DNA of 64,000 nt from Diaminobutyricibacter sp. McL0608 (GTDB lineage Bacteria > Actinomycetota > Actinomycetes > Actinomycetales > Microbacteriaceae), in assembly GCF_039613825.1 (NCBI RefSeq), contig NZ_CP154826.1:3162001-3226000 (forward strand), read 5' to 3'. The notes under the pieces were generated by a model that was not told where the DNA came from, did no database searches, and worked only from the letters and a program-made list of their open reading frames with translations. The position numbers and the translations under genes are program-made. Shown here piece after piece: positions 32,242 to 40,130 of this stretch. The first letter of the stretch is position 1. Every line of letters begins with the position of its first letter.

Positions 32242-32754
32242 ATGATCCCCAGGAAATTGATCACCGCCACCCTTTCGGCGGCGGTGGGAGCCACGATCGC
32301 GCTCAGCCTCGCAGGCTGCGATTTCTTCGTGCCGCAGACCACCGAGACCACGGTCGAGACAAGCGACGGAGTGAGCGGACAAACGGGCAAAGTCTTCGTC
32401 GGCAATGCCGTGCTGGTCACCGGTGAGGAGGGGCAGCTGTCCAATCTCGTCGTGACCCTTGTCAACGAGGATTTCGTCGATCACGACGTCTCGATCCAGG
32501 ACGTCGCCGCGGGGGCAGCGCGTCTCGTGATTGTCCCCGCCGGGAGCACCGTGCAGCTCGGGACGCCTGACAACCAGAAAGTTCTCTTCGTGACCGTCGA
32601 CTCGCCGCCGGGAAGCCTCCACCCGCTCACCTTCATGACGACGAACTCGCCCCTGCACCTCGCGGTTCCCGTGCTCGACGGCGGCCTCCCCCAGTACAAG
32701 GACCTCACCCCGCCGGCTGTGAGCGGGACCACCGCCGCACAGGACACGAAGTAG
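32242..32754 (+). CDS. Small lipoprotein of unknown function
   Basis: Exported lipoprotein of 170 aa. The signal peptide (MIPRKLITATLSAAVGATIA...) ends in a lipobox SLAGC followed by DFFVPQTTE. The mature part is all-beta in appearance (VGNAVLVTGEEGQLSNLVVT, VIVPAGSTVQLGTPDNQKV), resembling copper-chaperone-like or other immunoglobulin-like extracellular domains, but lacks their Met/His metal ligands. ATG at 32242 has AGGGG before it; ATG at 32227 is an alternative. It precedes the TM2-domain gene by 9 nt, so the two are likely one operon. Confidence 0.75.
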   Translation: MIPRKLITATLSAAVGATIALSLAGCDFFVPQTTETTVETSDGVSGQTGKVFVGNAVLVTGEEGQLSNLVVTLVNEDFVDHDVSIQDVAAGAARLVIVPAGSTVQLGTPDNQKVLFVTVDSPPGSLHPLTFMTTNSPLHLAVPVLDGGLPQYKDLTPPAVSGTTAAQDTK

Positions 32755-32763
32755 GAGAGCACG

Positions 32764-33018
32764 ATGCCTAGCACGATCCAGATCCAGGTCCCCGTCGCAC
32801 CGCTGCGGTCGAAATCGATCTTCGCCGCCTATTTCTTCATGCTCTTCACACTGATCGGCCTGGCGGGGATGCAGCACTTCTACCTCGGCAAGTACGGCCG
32901 GGGCATCCTCTGGCTGCTGACGTGGGGCCTCTTCGGTATCGGCTCCTTCGTCGACATCTTCACGCTGCGGTCGCAGACGAAGTCGATCAACGCCCGCCGG
33001 GCGGTCGGCATCCGCTGA
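32764..33018 (+). CDS. TM2-domain membrane protein
   Basis: Small membrane protein of 84 aa with two spans joined by a short loop, the TM2 pattern: SIFAAYFFMLFTLIGLAG, then the signature MQHFYLGKYGRGILWLLTWG and GSFVDIFTL. Function of the family in bacteria is unknown. Co-directional with, and 9 nt after, the lipoprotein gene. Confidence 0.88.
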   Translation: MPSTIQIQVPVAPLRSKSIFAAYFFMLFTLIGLAGMQHFYLGKYGRGILWLLTWGLFGIGSFVDIFTLRSQTKSINARRAVGIR

Positions 33019-33057
33019 GCGCCGCCGCGCCGCCGCCGCGTCGTCGCCGCACCAGTA

Positions 33058-33097
33058 AAGTCCCCGCGCACTAAGTGGTACTAGTGCGCTGGGACTT
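33058..33097. terminator. Bidirectional terminator between TM2 and ABC-ATPase genes
   Basis: AAGTCCCCGCGCACTA (33058-33073) and TAGTGCGCTGGGACTT (33082-33097) pair over 16 bp with one mismatch and an 8-nt loop. It lies between two convergent genes. There are no long T-tracts. Confidence 0.75.
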
Positions 33098-33122
33098 ATC
33101 TAGTGCGGCGAGTGGCAGTCCC

Positions 33123-33833
33123 CTACGCGAACGCCAATTCGCCCGACTCGCCGACGGACGACGTCAGACGCCCGTCGACCAGGTGCACCACGGCGTGCAT
33201 CCGCGGCAGGTGCACGAGATCGTGAGTGACGAGCAGCGTGGAGGTGTCGAGCTCGTCGGTCAGGCGCAGGATGAGGTCGATGATCTGTGCGCCGCGCTCC
33301 TGATCGAGCGCGCTCGTCGGTTCGTCGACGAGCATCACGCTGGGGTCGTTCATCAGCGCGCGCGCGATGTTGACGCGCTGCCGCTGACCGCCGGACAGCT
33401 GGTGCGGCCGCTTGTCGCGGTGGTCGCCCAGGCCGACCGCATCCAGCAGTTCGTCTGCGCGGGTCGCCGCAGCCTTGCGCCGCCCGCGGCTGCCGCGCCT
33501 GCCGAGTTCATTCATGACCGTGAGCTGCTCCCGGGCGGTGAGCGAGGGCAGCAGGTTGGACTGCTGGAAGACGATCCCGACACTGTCGCGCCGCAGATCG
33601 CTCGCCTCCTTCGCGTCCAGGCGGGCAGCATCCAGATCGTCGATGAGCACGCGACCGGAGTCCGGGCGGATGAGCGTGGCCGCGACCGCGAGGAGACTCG
33701 ACTTGCCGGAGCCGCTGGGGCCCGTGATAGCGGTGACGGTTCCCGGATGCGCGATGAGCGACACGTGGTCGACGGCCGTGATGCGGCTGTCGCCGTCGGG
33801 GAAGGTGAGCGTGACGTTGTCGAGCTGGATCAT
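33123..33833 (-). CDS. ABC transporter ATP-binding protein (MacB/LolD type)
   Basis: ATPase of 236 aa with Walker A GPSGSGKSS near residues 38-46, signature LSGGQRQR, Walker B VMLVDEPT and H-loop LLVTHDL. The VFQQSNLLPSLTAREQ segment is typical of the MacB/LolD/FtsE group, which work with FtsX-like permeases. The ATG overlaps the stop of the permease gene by 4 nt, so the pair forms one exporter or mechanotransmission complex. A two-component system is divergently encoded upstream. Confidence 0.93.
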   Translation of the reverse strand: MIQLDNVTLTFPDGDSRITAVDHVSLIAHPGTVTAITGPSGSGKSSLLAVAATLIRPDSGRVLIDDLDAARLDAKEASDLRRDSVGIVFQQSNLLPSLTAREQLTVMNELGRRGSRGRRKAAATRADELLDAVGLGDHRDKRPHQLSGGQRQRVNIARALMNDPSVMLVDEPTSALDQERGAQIIDLILRLTDELDTSTLLVTHDLVHLPRMHAVVHLVDGRLTSSVGESGELAFA

Positions 33834-34933
33834 CGGTTGCTCCCGAGGGCGGTGAGTGGGTCTGCGGAGGTGACGGAACGCAGCGCGAAGGCCGCGCCGG
33901 CGAGTCCGGCCGCGATCAGGAGAACCGCGGGAAGGATGGTCGTGAAGGGGCTCAGGATGAACGGAAGCGCGGCTCCGGCGAGGCTTCCGAGCAGGGCGAC
34001 AGCGCCGATCCCGACGCCGACGCCGACGAGCAGCACGACGAAGGCCTGCCCGAGCGCGTCTCGGACCAGCGAGCCGGTGGATGCGCCGAGCGCCTTGAGC
34101 ACGGCGATGTCGCCTTTTCGCTGCATCGTCCACACCGTGAAGAACGCGCCGATGACGAGAGCGGAGATTCCGAACAGGAGGGCGACCATCATCAGCAGGC
34201 TCCCGATCTCGGAGCGGAACGAGCCGATGGCGGTCAGCGACCCGAGCGGGGTCTGGCTGGTCGTGCCGGCCGCGGCGTTCTCCGCCGTCCAGTCAGGTGC
34301 GCCTGTCACCGCGAGCACAGTCGCGTACGCACCGGTGTTGCCGGTTGCCGCAGAGTACGACTGCCAGTCGTGGAGTGTCTGGTAGACGACGGGGGTGTGG
34401 CTGTACCAGGCATCGCCCCCGACGGACTCGACGATGTATTCAGTACCGGCGATCGTGACGGGGTCACCCGCGGCGACCCCGAGCGCCGTGGCAGCGCCCT
34501 GAGAGAGGACGAGCTGCCCGTCCGCTGCCGGATGATCGCCTGCGAAGCCTGCGCCGACACCGAAGAGTGCGACGGATGCCTGGGTTCCGCTGGACTGCGC
34601 ATCCCCCGTCCCGGCGCTGCCGGCCTGCGCGCGGGTCTGCGAGATCCCGATCGGAACCGACGCCGAGACGTCGCCCGCCGTCGACCACGAGTCTGCCTGT
34701 GCCTTCGTGATCGCGGAGTCGGCGAAGCTCGGTCCGTTCGAGGTGTCGGTCTTCGGCTGCGAGAAGACGATCTGGTCGGCGGGGAGGTCGAGCACGCCTG
34801 AGACGTTCTGCGACGCAAGGCCGCCGGTCAGTCCGCTGAGGAATCCGACGAGGAGAGTGATGAGGGCGACGACCGACCCGATGAGGGCGAACCGTCCTTT
34901 GGCAAAGCGAAGATCTCGCCAGGCGACAAACAT
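33830..34933 (-). CDS. FtsX/MacB-like ABC permease
   Basis: Membrane protein of 367 aa: one N-terminal span (FALIGSVVALITLLVGFLSG), a ~200-residue Gly/Ala/Thr-rich extracellular domain, and three C-terminal spans containing SLLMMVALLFGISALVIGAF and VLKALGASTGSLVRDALGQA, the FtsX core. AAAGGA precedes the ATG. The extracellular domain probably binds the substrate, which may be a peptide, lipid or antibiotic. Likely regulated by the divergent sensor kinase and response regulator. Confidence 0.9.
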   Translation of the reverse strand: MFVAWRDLRFAKGRFALIGSVVALITLLVGFLSGLTGGLASQNVSGVLDLPADQIVFSQPKTDTSNGPSFADSAITKAQADSWSTAGDVSASVPIGISQTRAQAGSAGTGDAQSSGTQASVALFGVGAGFAGDHPAADGQLVLSQGAATALGVAAGDPVTIAGTEYIVESVGGDAWYSHTPVVYQTLHDWQSYSAATGNTGAYATVLAVTGAPDWTAENAAAGTTSQTPLGSLTAIGSFRSEIGSLLMMVALLFGISALVIGAFFTVWTMQRKGDIAVLKALGASTGSLVRDALGQAFVVLLVGVGVGIGAVALLGSLAGAALPFILSPFTTILPAVLLIAAGLAGAAFALRSVTSADPLTALGSNR

Positions 34934-34946
34934 GTGGGTCCTTTCT

Positions 34947-34968
34947 GTGACGCTGTTTTCAGCGACAC
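34947..34968. promoter_or_regulatory. Inverted repeat upstream of the ABC permease gene
   Basis: GTGACGCTG-TTTT-CAGCGACAC is an inverted repeat of 9-bp arms with one mismatch, 14 bp before the permease start and in the intergenic space shared with the two-component genes. It is a candidate binding site for the response regulator. Confidence 0.4.
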
Positions 34969-35098
34969 TTCAACCCTCGTTTTTCGTCGCCTCCGCGTCA
35001 TCGCCCGTGCGGACGGATTCCCAGCGACGAACTGCGGACCCCCCGTTCGAACTTTTGATGGATGGCACGGAGCCCCCTCCCCCGTATCCTGAATTGAC

Positions 35099-36280
35099 AT
35101 GACTCACACCGCGTTGACCCCTGTGTTCGTCGGTCTTCGCACCGGCCTGCACGTGGTGTTCGTCGCCCTCACCGTCCTGGTCGTCGTGCGCGCCGTCGTC
35201 TCACCGACCCCGTCGAGCGGCGCGGTGATCGTGCTCTGCGTGATCCTGCTGGCGACCTACGCCCTCGGCGGCCTCGGCGTCCGCAGCTCGTTCCGCGGCG
35301 CCGGGCTGCTCTGGCTGCTGGTCCTGTCTGTCGAGTGGATCGCGCTGGTCTGGCTCATTCCCGAAGCGGCATATCTCGTCTTCCCGTTGTTCTTCCTCTA
35401 CCTGCACCTGCTCCCCGGCTGGTGGGGCCCGCTCGCCGTGCTCGCGGCGACGGCCCTCGCGATCGTCGCGCTCGGGCTGCACGGCGGATGGACGGTCGGC
35501 GGAATCGTCGGCCCGCTCGTGGGCGCCGGCGTGGCCATCCTGATCGGGCTCGGCTACCGATCGCTCGCCCGAGAATCCCAGGAGCGGGAAGCGCTGATGG
35601 CCGAACTCATCGCCACGCGCGACCAGCTCGCCGAGACCGAACACGAGTCCGGCGTGCTGGCAGAGCGGGCACGACTCGCGCGCGAGATCCACGACACGGT
35701 CGCGCAGGGCCTGTCGAGCATCCAGATGCTGCTTCACGCCGCCGAGCGCGAAGCTCCCGACGGCCCGGGCGTCGAGTACGTCCGCCTCGCCCGCGAAACC
35801 GCTGCGACCAACCTCGTCGACGCCCGCCGGTTCGTGCGCGAACTCACCCCCGCCGCCCTCGTCGACCAGGGGATCGGCGCGGCCCTGCGTCGGCTCGCCG
35901 AGACGCAGTGGAGCAGCGACTCGCTGGACGTGCACGTGCGGGTCTCGGATGCGATCGACCTTCCCATCCACGTGCAGACGGCGCTCCTGCGGATCGCGCA
36001 GGGCGCCATGGCGAATGTCATGCAGCACGCGGATGCGCGGAACGCGACGATCACCATCGATCGCGACGCCGACACGGTGCGGCTGACCATCAGCGACGAC
36101 GGCCGCGGCTTCGACCCGGCCGGGGTCGCCGTCGACCGGGCCTCCGGCGCCTCCGACTCGTTCGGCCTCACTGCGGCGCGCGAGCGCGTCGACCAGCTCG
36201 GCGGAACCCTCAGCATCGACGCGGCGTCCGACCACGGGTCCACCGTCTCGGTCGAACTGAAAGTCGAGGGCGACGGATGA
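35099..36280 (+). CDS. Sensor histidine kinase (NarL-type, HisKA_3)
   Basis: Membrane sensor kinase of 393 aa with about five N-terminal spans and no large extracellular domain, so it probably senses a membrane or intramembrane signal. The dimerisation helix LAREIHDTVAQGLSSIQML has the phospho-accepting His198; the ATPase domain has the N-box GAMANVMQHADARN and DDGRGFDP. Its stop overlaps the response regulator start by 4 nt. TATCCT about 9 nt before the ATG suggests a very short or absent leader. Confidence 0.94.
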   Translation: MTHTALTPVFVGLRTGLHVVFVALTVLVVVRAVVSPTPSSGAVIVLCVILLATYALGGLGVRSSFRGAGLLWLLVLSVEWIALVWLIPEAAYLVFPLFFLYLHLLPGWWGPLAVLAATALAIVALGLHGGWTVGGIVGPLVGAGVAILIGLGYRSLARESQEREALMAELIATRDQLAETEHESGVLAERARLAREIHDTVAQGLSSIQMLLHAAEREAPDGPGVEYVRLARETAATNLVDARRFVRELTPAALVDQGIGAALRRLAETQWSSDSLDVHVRVSDAIDLPIHVQTALLRIAQGAMANVMQHADARNATITIDRDADTVRLTISDDGRGFDPAGVAVDRASGASDSFGLTAARERVDQLGGTLSIDAASDHGSTVSVELKVEGDG

Positions 36281-36897
36281 TCCGGCTCGTGATCGCAGAC
36301 GACCATCCTGTCGTGCGCGCGGGCCTCCGCGCGCTGCTCGACCACGAAGACGGGATCACCGTCGTCGGCGAGGCATCGACCCCCGACGAAGCGGTGGAAC
36401 TCGCCGAAAAGGAGAATCCCGACCTGGTGCTGATGGACCTGCAGTTCGGTGCCGACGCGACAGGCGCCGAGGCGACCCGGCGCATCCGGGAGCTGGAAGC
36501 CCCGCCGTATGTGCTGGTGCTGACCAACTACGACACCGATGGAGACATCCTCAGCGCGGTCGAGGCCGGGGCGAGCGGTTATCTACTGAAAGACGCACCG
36601 CCTGCTGAGCTGATCGCCGCGGTCCGCGCTGCCGCGTCGGGCGAGAGCGCCCTCGCGCCCGCCATTGCCGGCCGCCTGCTGAACCGGATGCGCGCGCCGC
36701 AGATCAGTCTGAGCCGACGCGAGATCGAGGTGCTCGACCAGGTCGCCGCGGGCCGCTCGAACAGCGAGATCGCTGCGGCGCTCGTGGTCAGCGAGACCAC
36801 CGTCAAGTCGCACCTCGTGCACATCTTCTCTAAGCTCGACGTGTCGTCGCGCACGGCCGCGGTGTCTGTCGCGCGGCAGCTGGGGATCCTGCGGTAG
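36277..36897 (+). CDS. NarL/LuxR-family response regulator
   Basis: Response regulator of 206 aa: receiver domain with acidic D8/D9 (VIADDHPVV), phospho-acceptor Asp54 (VLMDLQFG) and Lys in YLLKDAPP; C-terminal LuxR helix-turn-helix LSRREIEVLDQVAAGRSNSE and ALVVSETTVKSHLVHIFSKL. Paired with the upstream kinase and divergent from an ABC exporter whose expression it probably controls. Confidence 0.95.
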   Translation: MIRLVIADDHPVVRAGLRALLDHEDGITVVGEASTPDEAVELAEKENPDLVLMDLQFGADATGAEATRRIRELEAPPYVLVLTNYDTDGDILSAVEAGASGYLLKDAPPAELIAAVRAAASGESALAPAIAGRLLNRMRAPQISLSRREIEVLDQVAAGRSNSEIAAALVVSETTVKSHLVHIFSKLDVSSRTAAVSVARQLGILR

Positions 36898-36909
36898 CTC
36901 CCGACGTGG

Positions 36910-38061
36910 TCAGCTGTCGGCGGCGTCCGGGCCGGGGTGGCCCGAGAAGAAGCCGACCAGTTCGTCCGGTGCGTTCGGGCTGAAGATCATGTCCAGTCCG
37001 AACGCGGACTGCTCCGCGGATTCGCGTCCCCGCTCGAAGAGCGACGGCTCGTATTCGGCGAGCGCCGCGTCCAGGTCGTCGCCGTTGCGGATGATCGCGA
37101 GCGCCAGCTCCGCTCCGTCGAACATGGCCAGGTTGGCTCCCTCGCCGGCGAACGGCGACATCAGGTGAGCCGCGTCGCCTGCGAGGGTCACGCCGGGGAC
37201 GCGAGCCCACGAATGGCCGGTCGGAAGGGCATAAATCGCGCGGGGAACAATGTCGTCGTCGCTGTTCCGCATGAGGTCGGTGAGCTCGTCGCTCCAGTCA
37301 GCGAAACGTTCGAGCACGGCCGCGCGCGCTGAAACCGGGTCGGTCCAATCGATGCCGCTCCCAGTGATCCAGGTCTCGGGCAGGCGGGCACCGACGCCGA
37401 CCCACAGGTCCGCGCCACCGTGGCCGCCGATGTACTTGTCGTCGGATGCGGCGAAGAACGAGCCCGTACCCATCGTGGCCGCCTCGCGCGGGTGGCGCGC
37501 GGCCGCATCCCTCAGCCGGAACTCGACGAAGGTGATCCCGGTGTAGTCGGGCGTGGCCGCGGAGAGCAGCGGGCGCACTTTGGACCAGGCGCCATCCGCA
37601 CCCACAACGAGGTCGGCTTCGACCGTGCTGCCGTCTGCGAAGTGCAGTTCGTGGCGTCCCGGCGCGAGCTGCGTGACCTCCACCAGCTTGCGCCCCCACT
37701 GGATGGTCCCCTCGTCGAGCGAGTCGATGAGCATTCGGCGCAGGTCGCCCCGGTCGATCTCCGGGCGCCCGCCGGCGCCGTCATCGGTCTTGTCGATGTG
37801 CACGGTGCCCGTCTTGTCGAGCACGCGAACCGCTTCGCCACCCGGATGCGTCAGGGCGTGGAACTGGTCGAGCAGCCCGGCCTCGTGCAGCGCGATCTGC
37901 CCGGAATCGTCGTGGATGTCGAGCGAGCCGCCCTGGCTGCGTGCTTCGGCGGTGGCCTCGAGTTCGTAGACGGTCGAGCGGATGCCGTTCACCTGCAGGA
38001 TGCGGGCGAGGACGAGTCCGCTGAGTCCGGCCCCGACGATGGCGATAGTGCGTGTTGTCAT
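36910..38061 (-). CDS. FAD-dependent monooxygenase, TetX-like
   Basis: Class A flavoprotein monooxygenase of 383 aa. The dinucleotide motif IAIVGAGLSGLVLARIL is at residues 6-22, with DG/GD motifs in LVVGADGAWSKVR and VTLAGDAAHLMSPFAGEGAN. The order GGSLDIHDDSGQIALHEAGL, PEIDRGDLRRMLIDSL and WGRKL closely follows the tetracycline-inactivating TetX enzymes. It may hydroxylate an aromatic natural product; resistance is not shown. No regulator is adjacent, and it is convergent with the response regulator gene. Confidence 0.88.
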   Translation of the reverse strand: MTTRTIAIVGAGLSGLVLARILQVNGIRSTVYELEATAEARSQGGSLDIHDDSGQIALHEAGLLDQFHALTHPGGEAVRVLDKTGTVHIDKTDDGAGGRPEIDRGDLRRMLIDSLDEGTIQWGRKLVEVTQLAPGRHELHFADGSTVEADLVVGADGAWSKVRPLLSAATPDYTGITFVEFRLRDAAARHPREAATMGTGSFFAASDDKYIGGHGGADLWVGVGARLPETWITGSGIDWTDPVSARAAVLERFADWSDELTDLMRNSDDDIVPRAIYALPTGHSWARVPGVTLAGDAAHLMSPFAGEGANLAMFDGAELALAIIRNGDDLDAALAEYEPSLFERGRESAEQSAFGLDMIFSPNAPDELVGFFSGHPGPDAADS

Positions 38062-38106
38062 GACACCAGTGTCGACCGGGCCTCTTACACCGCGCTTACA
38101 GGTCGC

Positions 38107-38817
38107 TTACGATGACACCTGCCTCGATGTGCCGTCGAAAGTCGCGGGATAACTGTCTACCAAGGCCCAATGCTCGATCGGCCAGGTGATTGCGACCGCT
38201 TTCCCGACCACATCCTTCACAGGAACGAATCCCTTGCCGGGGAGTTCCTGATTCAGACTCGAGTCACGCGAGTTGTACCTGTTGTCGCCCATCACCCAGA
38301 TACTGTCCGAAGGGACCACGACGTCGAATGACCTTGTTGCCGCCTTCGCCCCTCCAGACGGAACAACCGCGTACGGCTCGCTGAGCGGCGATCCGTTGAC
38401 GGTCAGCTGACCCAGCGCGTTGCAGCACGTCACGTGATCACCCGGCACACCGATGACTCGCTTCACGAGGTATTGGCTGCTGTCCTGGGTGGATATACCG
38501 ACAAAGGAGAGGGCCGCGTCCATTACCGAGGCGACCGGATTGGATTCGGTGTGGACGGTCTCTGGCAGCCATCCGCCGGGGTCCCTGAACACCACGATGT
38601 CACCCCTGTGGACCGCGGTCAGTTTCGGTACCAGTTCGTTGACAATAATCCGGTCGCCGACGTGGAGAGTGTTCTCCATCGAGGCCGAAGGAATGTAAAA
38701 CGACCTGACGACGAACGTCTTCATGAGGAAGGACGCGAGTACTGCAACCACGAAGATCAGTGCGACGTCGCGTCCCAATCGCCAGTGCCGTCTACCCGAG
38801 GCGCGGGAACGCTCCAC
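38107..38817 (-). CDS. lepB: Signal peptidase I
   Basis: Membrane serine protease (236 aa) that removes Sec signal peptides. One N-terminal span (DVALIFVVAVLASFLMKTFV) precedes the catalytic Ser46 in SFYIPSASMENTL; the general-base Lys119 lies in YLVKRVIGVPGD, and box E is WVMGDNRYNSRDS. It stands alone rather than beside rplS/rnhB, where actinobacterial lepB often lies, so it may be a second copy. The region upstream carries an imperfect palindrome over its promoter. Confidence 0.94.
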   Translation of the reverse strand: MERSRASGRRHWRLGRDVALIFVVAVLASFLMKTFVVRSFYIPSASMENTLHVGDRIIVNELVPKLTAVHRGDIVVFRDPGGWLPETVHTESNPVASVMDAALSFVGISTQDSSQYLVKRVIGVPGDHVTCCNALGQLTVNGSPLSEPYAVVPSGGAKAATRSFDVVVPSDSIWVMGDNRYNSRDSSLNQELPGKGFVPVKDVVGKAVAITWPIEHWALVDSYPATFDGTSRQVSS

Positions 38818-38894
38818 AAGCTAGCTGTTCAGCGACGCGGTCTGGGTCCCATGGACGTTCACCTTGGTGCTCCTATCGTTTGATCACATTGATT

Positions 38895-38915
38895 CTAGGA
38901 TATTTATACCCTAGG
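38895..38915. promoter_or_regulatory. AT-rich imperfect palindrome upstream of lepB
   Basis: CTAGGATATTTATACCCTAGG has near-symmetric arms (CTAGG..TAT and its complement). On the minus strand it includes TATAAATAT and is adjacent to TAGAAT, so it may overlap the lepB promoter. It could be an operator. Confidence 0.35.
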
Positions 38916-38989
38916 TTGGAATGCACCGGCGAACGGAGCGGCGACCAGCACAAACCATCCGACTGATGCGCGAACGCACGACCGGGTGT

Positions 38990-39439
38990 ATGACAGGAAC
39001 CGTGGCACGGATCACGAACACCATCGACATCCACGCGTCGGCCCAGGCGGTCTATGCCGCCCTCCGAGACCTCGACGCCTACCCGTCGTGGCTCGGTCAC
39101 TCCATGGTGTATCGCGGAACGAGAGTGGGCACGCCCCAGCCGACCACATCGCTGGTCTATGAAGATTCGACGATGGTCGGGCGGATGCGCGGCGAACTCG
39201 TCGAAGACATGCCCGACCACATGCTGGAGTTCCACCAGAGCAAGCCGTCGGGCACGCTGGATGCGCTCATCCGTTACACCGTCGACACCACCCCGGCAGG
39301 CACACGCCTCACCAGGGTCGGTGTGATGACGACCCACGGAATGCTGCGCGTCGTGCAGCCCATGCTCCTGCGGATGGCGGCCGGCGAAAGCGAGCGTACG
39401 ATCAAGGCGCTGAAGGCGTACACCGAGCTCACGAAGTGA
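38990..39439 (+). CDS. SRPBCC/START-like protein
   Basis: Helix-grip protein of about 149 aa: ITNTIDIHASAQAVYAALRD, then YPSWLGHS, later MLEFHQSKPSGTLDALIRYT and the C-terminal helix GESERTIKALKAYTELTK. It belongs to the polyketide-cyclase-like/START group binding hydrophobic ligands; no enzyme activity can be assigned. The start is uncertain: ATG at 38990 or GTG at 39002, both without a clear ribosome site. Divergent from lepB. Confidence 0.78.
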   Translation: MTGTVARITNTIDIHASAQAVYAALRDLDAYPSWLGHSMVYRGTRVGTPQPTTSLVYEDSTMVGRMRGELVEDMPDHMLEFHQSKPSGTLDALIRYTVDTTPAGTRLTRVGVMTTHGMLRVVQPMLLRMAAGESERTIKALKAYTELTK

Positions 39440-39446
39440 TTCGGCT

Positions 39447-39758
39447 CTAGCTCGCCTGCTTGTACTGAGCCAACAGCAGGTGCACACCCTCGCGAACCAG
39501 GTCCGCCTCGGTACGCCCGGTGAGTTCGCGCAGGTGGGCGAGCTCGGCGAAGTCCTGCTCGGAAATGCGGGCGCGCACAGTAGGCGAGGGCCCGCGCCGA
39601 CCGCTGCCAAGTTTTGGCCTTCCGGGAACAACCATCGCCGCCGAAAGGGCTTCCTCGCTGCCATACGCCTGCAGCATCAGTTCGTGGCCATGCGCAGCCG
39701 CGTCAGCTCCGTGAAGCACCCGTCCAGGCTCCTGCCTGGACTCTGGAAACTCATGCAC
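39447..39758 (-). CDS. Ribbon-helix-helix (CopG-like) protein, orphan antitoxin candidate
   Basis: Protein of up to 103 aa. The C-terminal ~45 residues, starting SPTVRARISEQDFAELAHLR and continuing TGRTEADLVREGVHLLLAQY, are a ribbon-helix-helix DNA-binding unit. The preceding part (HGADAAAHGHELMLQAYGSE, then VVPGRPKLG) is like N-termini of antitoxins. No toxin reading frame is seen on either side. Two 10-bp direct repeats upstream could be its autoregulatory site. The start codon is uncertain. Confidence 0.65.
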   Translation of the reverse strand: MHEFPESRQEPGRVLHGADAAAHGHELMLQAYGSEEALSAAMVVPGRPKLGSGRRGPSPTVRARISEQDFAELAHLRELTGRTEADLVREGVHLLLAQYKQAS

Positions 39759-39773
39759 CAGAATCTCACGTAT

Positions 39774-39809
39774 TTTGTAGCCGCATTTCGAGGCAATAAT
39801 TTGTAGCCG
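39774..39809. repeat. Direct repeats upstream of the RHH gene
   Basis: TTTGTAGCCG at 39774-39783 and again at 39800-39809, 26 bp (about 2.5 helix turns) apart, in AT-richer DNA. Ribbon-helix-helix proteins commonly bind short direct repeats before their own gene. Confidence 0.5.
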
Positions 39810-40059
39810 ACTTTATGCCATCCATTCAGTGGCTTGCTCACTCGTCCTTCGCCGTCGTGGGGCTAGCGCGCTGCCGTCCTTGCCAACGCCAAAGCAGTGT
39901 CCTCCTGGGCCTTGGTCAGCGATTCCGGTTCAGGGAGTCCCCTCCGTTCCGGTCGCCGTAAGGCGGTATCTCGCGTCGCGTACCGACCGATCGCTGTCAA
40001 ACGAACCGCGTCACATGACGCCCACCGTTTCCCCCTGTTGCGTCATGTTGCGCTGACCC

Positions 40060-40089
40060 TCGACCGCGCAACGCGCACTCGGCTAGCTT
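40060..40089 (+). promoter_or_regulatory. Possible promoter of the assimilatory sulfur operon
   Basis: TCGACC (40060-40065), 18-bp spacer, TAGCTT (40084-40089). The expected start near 40096 would give a leader of about 35 nt before the sulfite reductase ATG. The match to consensus is modest. Confidence 0.35.
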
Positions 40090-40130
40090 GCGGAGCCAAC
40101 CCCCATCCGCGTCAGTCGAGGAGTTCCGCC

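Larger units (their letters stand above)
39759..40130. other. Non-coding stretch between RHH gene and sulfite reductase
   Basis: 372 bp without a supported gene. The left end holds two copies of TTTGTAGCCG (39774-39783 and 39800-39809), 26 bp apart. The right end holds a possible promoter for the assimilatory operon: TCGACC (40060-40065), 18 bp, TAGCTT (40084-40089), with the sulfite reductase start 41 bp further on. I see no riboswitch, tRNA or toxin gene in it. Confidence 0.6.

Noticed and set aside
39897-40130. N-terminal extension of sulfite reductase to 39897
   Set aside because: No ribosome site, unusual composition and overlap with the likely promoter; GAGGAG before 40131 decides the start.
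39810-40130. Possible sulfur-responsive riboswitch (SAM type) before sulfite reductase
   Set aside because: No conserved kink-turn, paired core or terminator/anti-terminator arrangement could be recognised.
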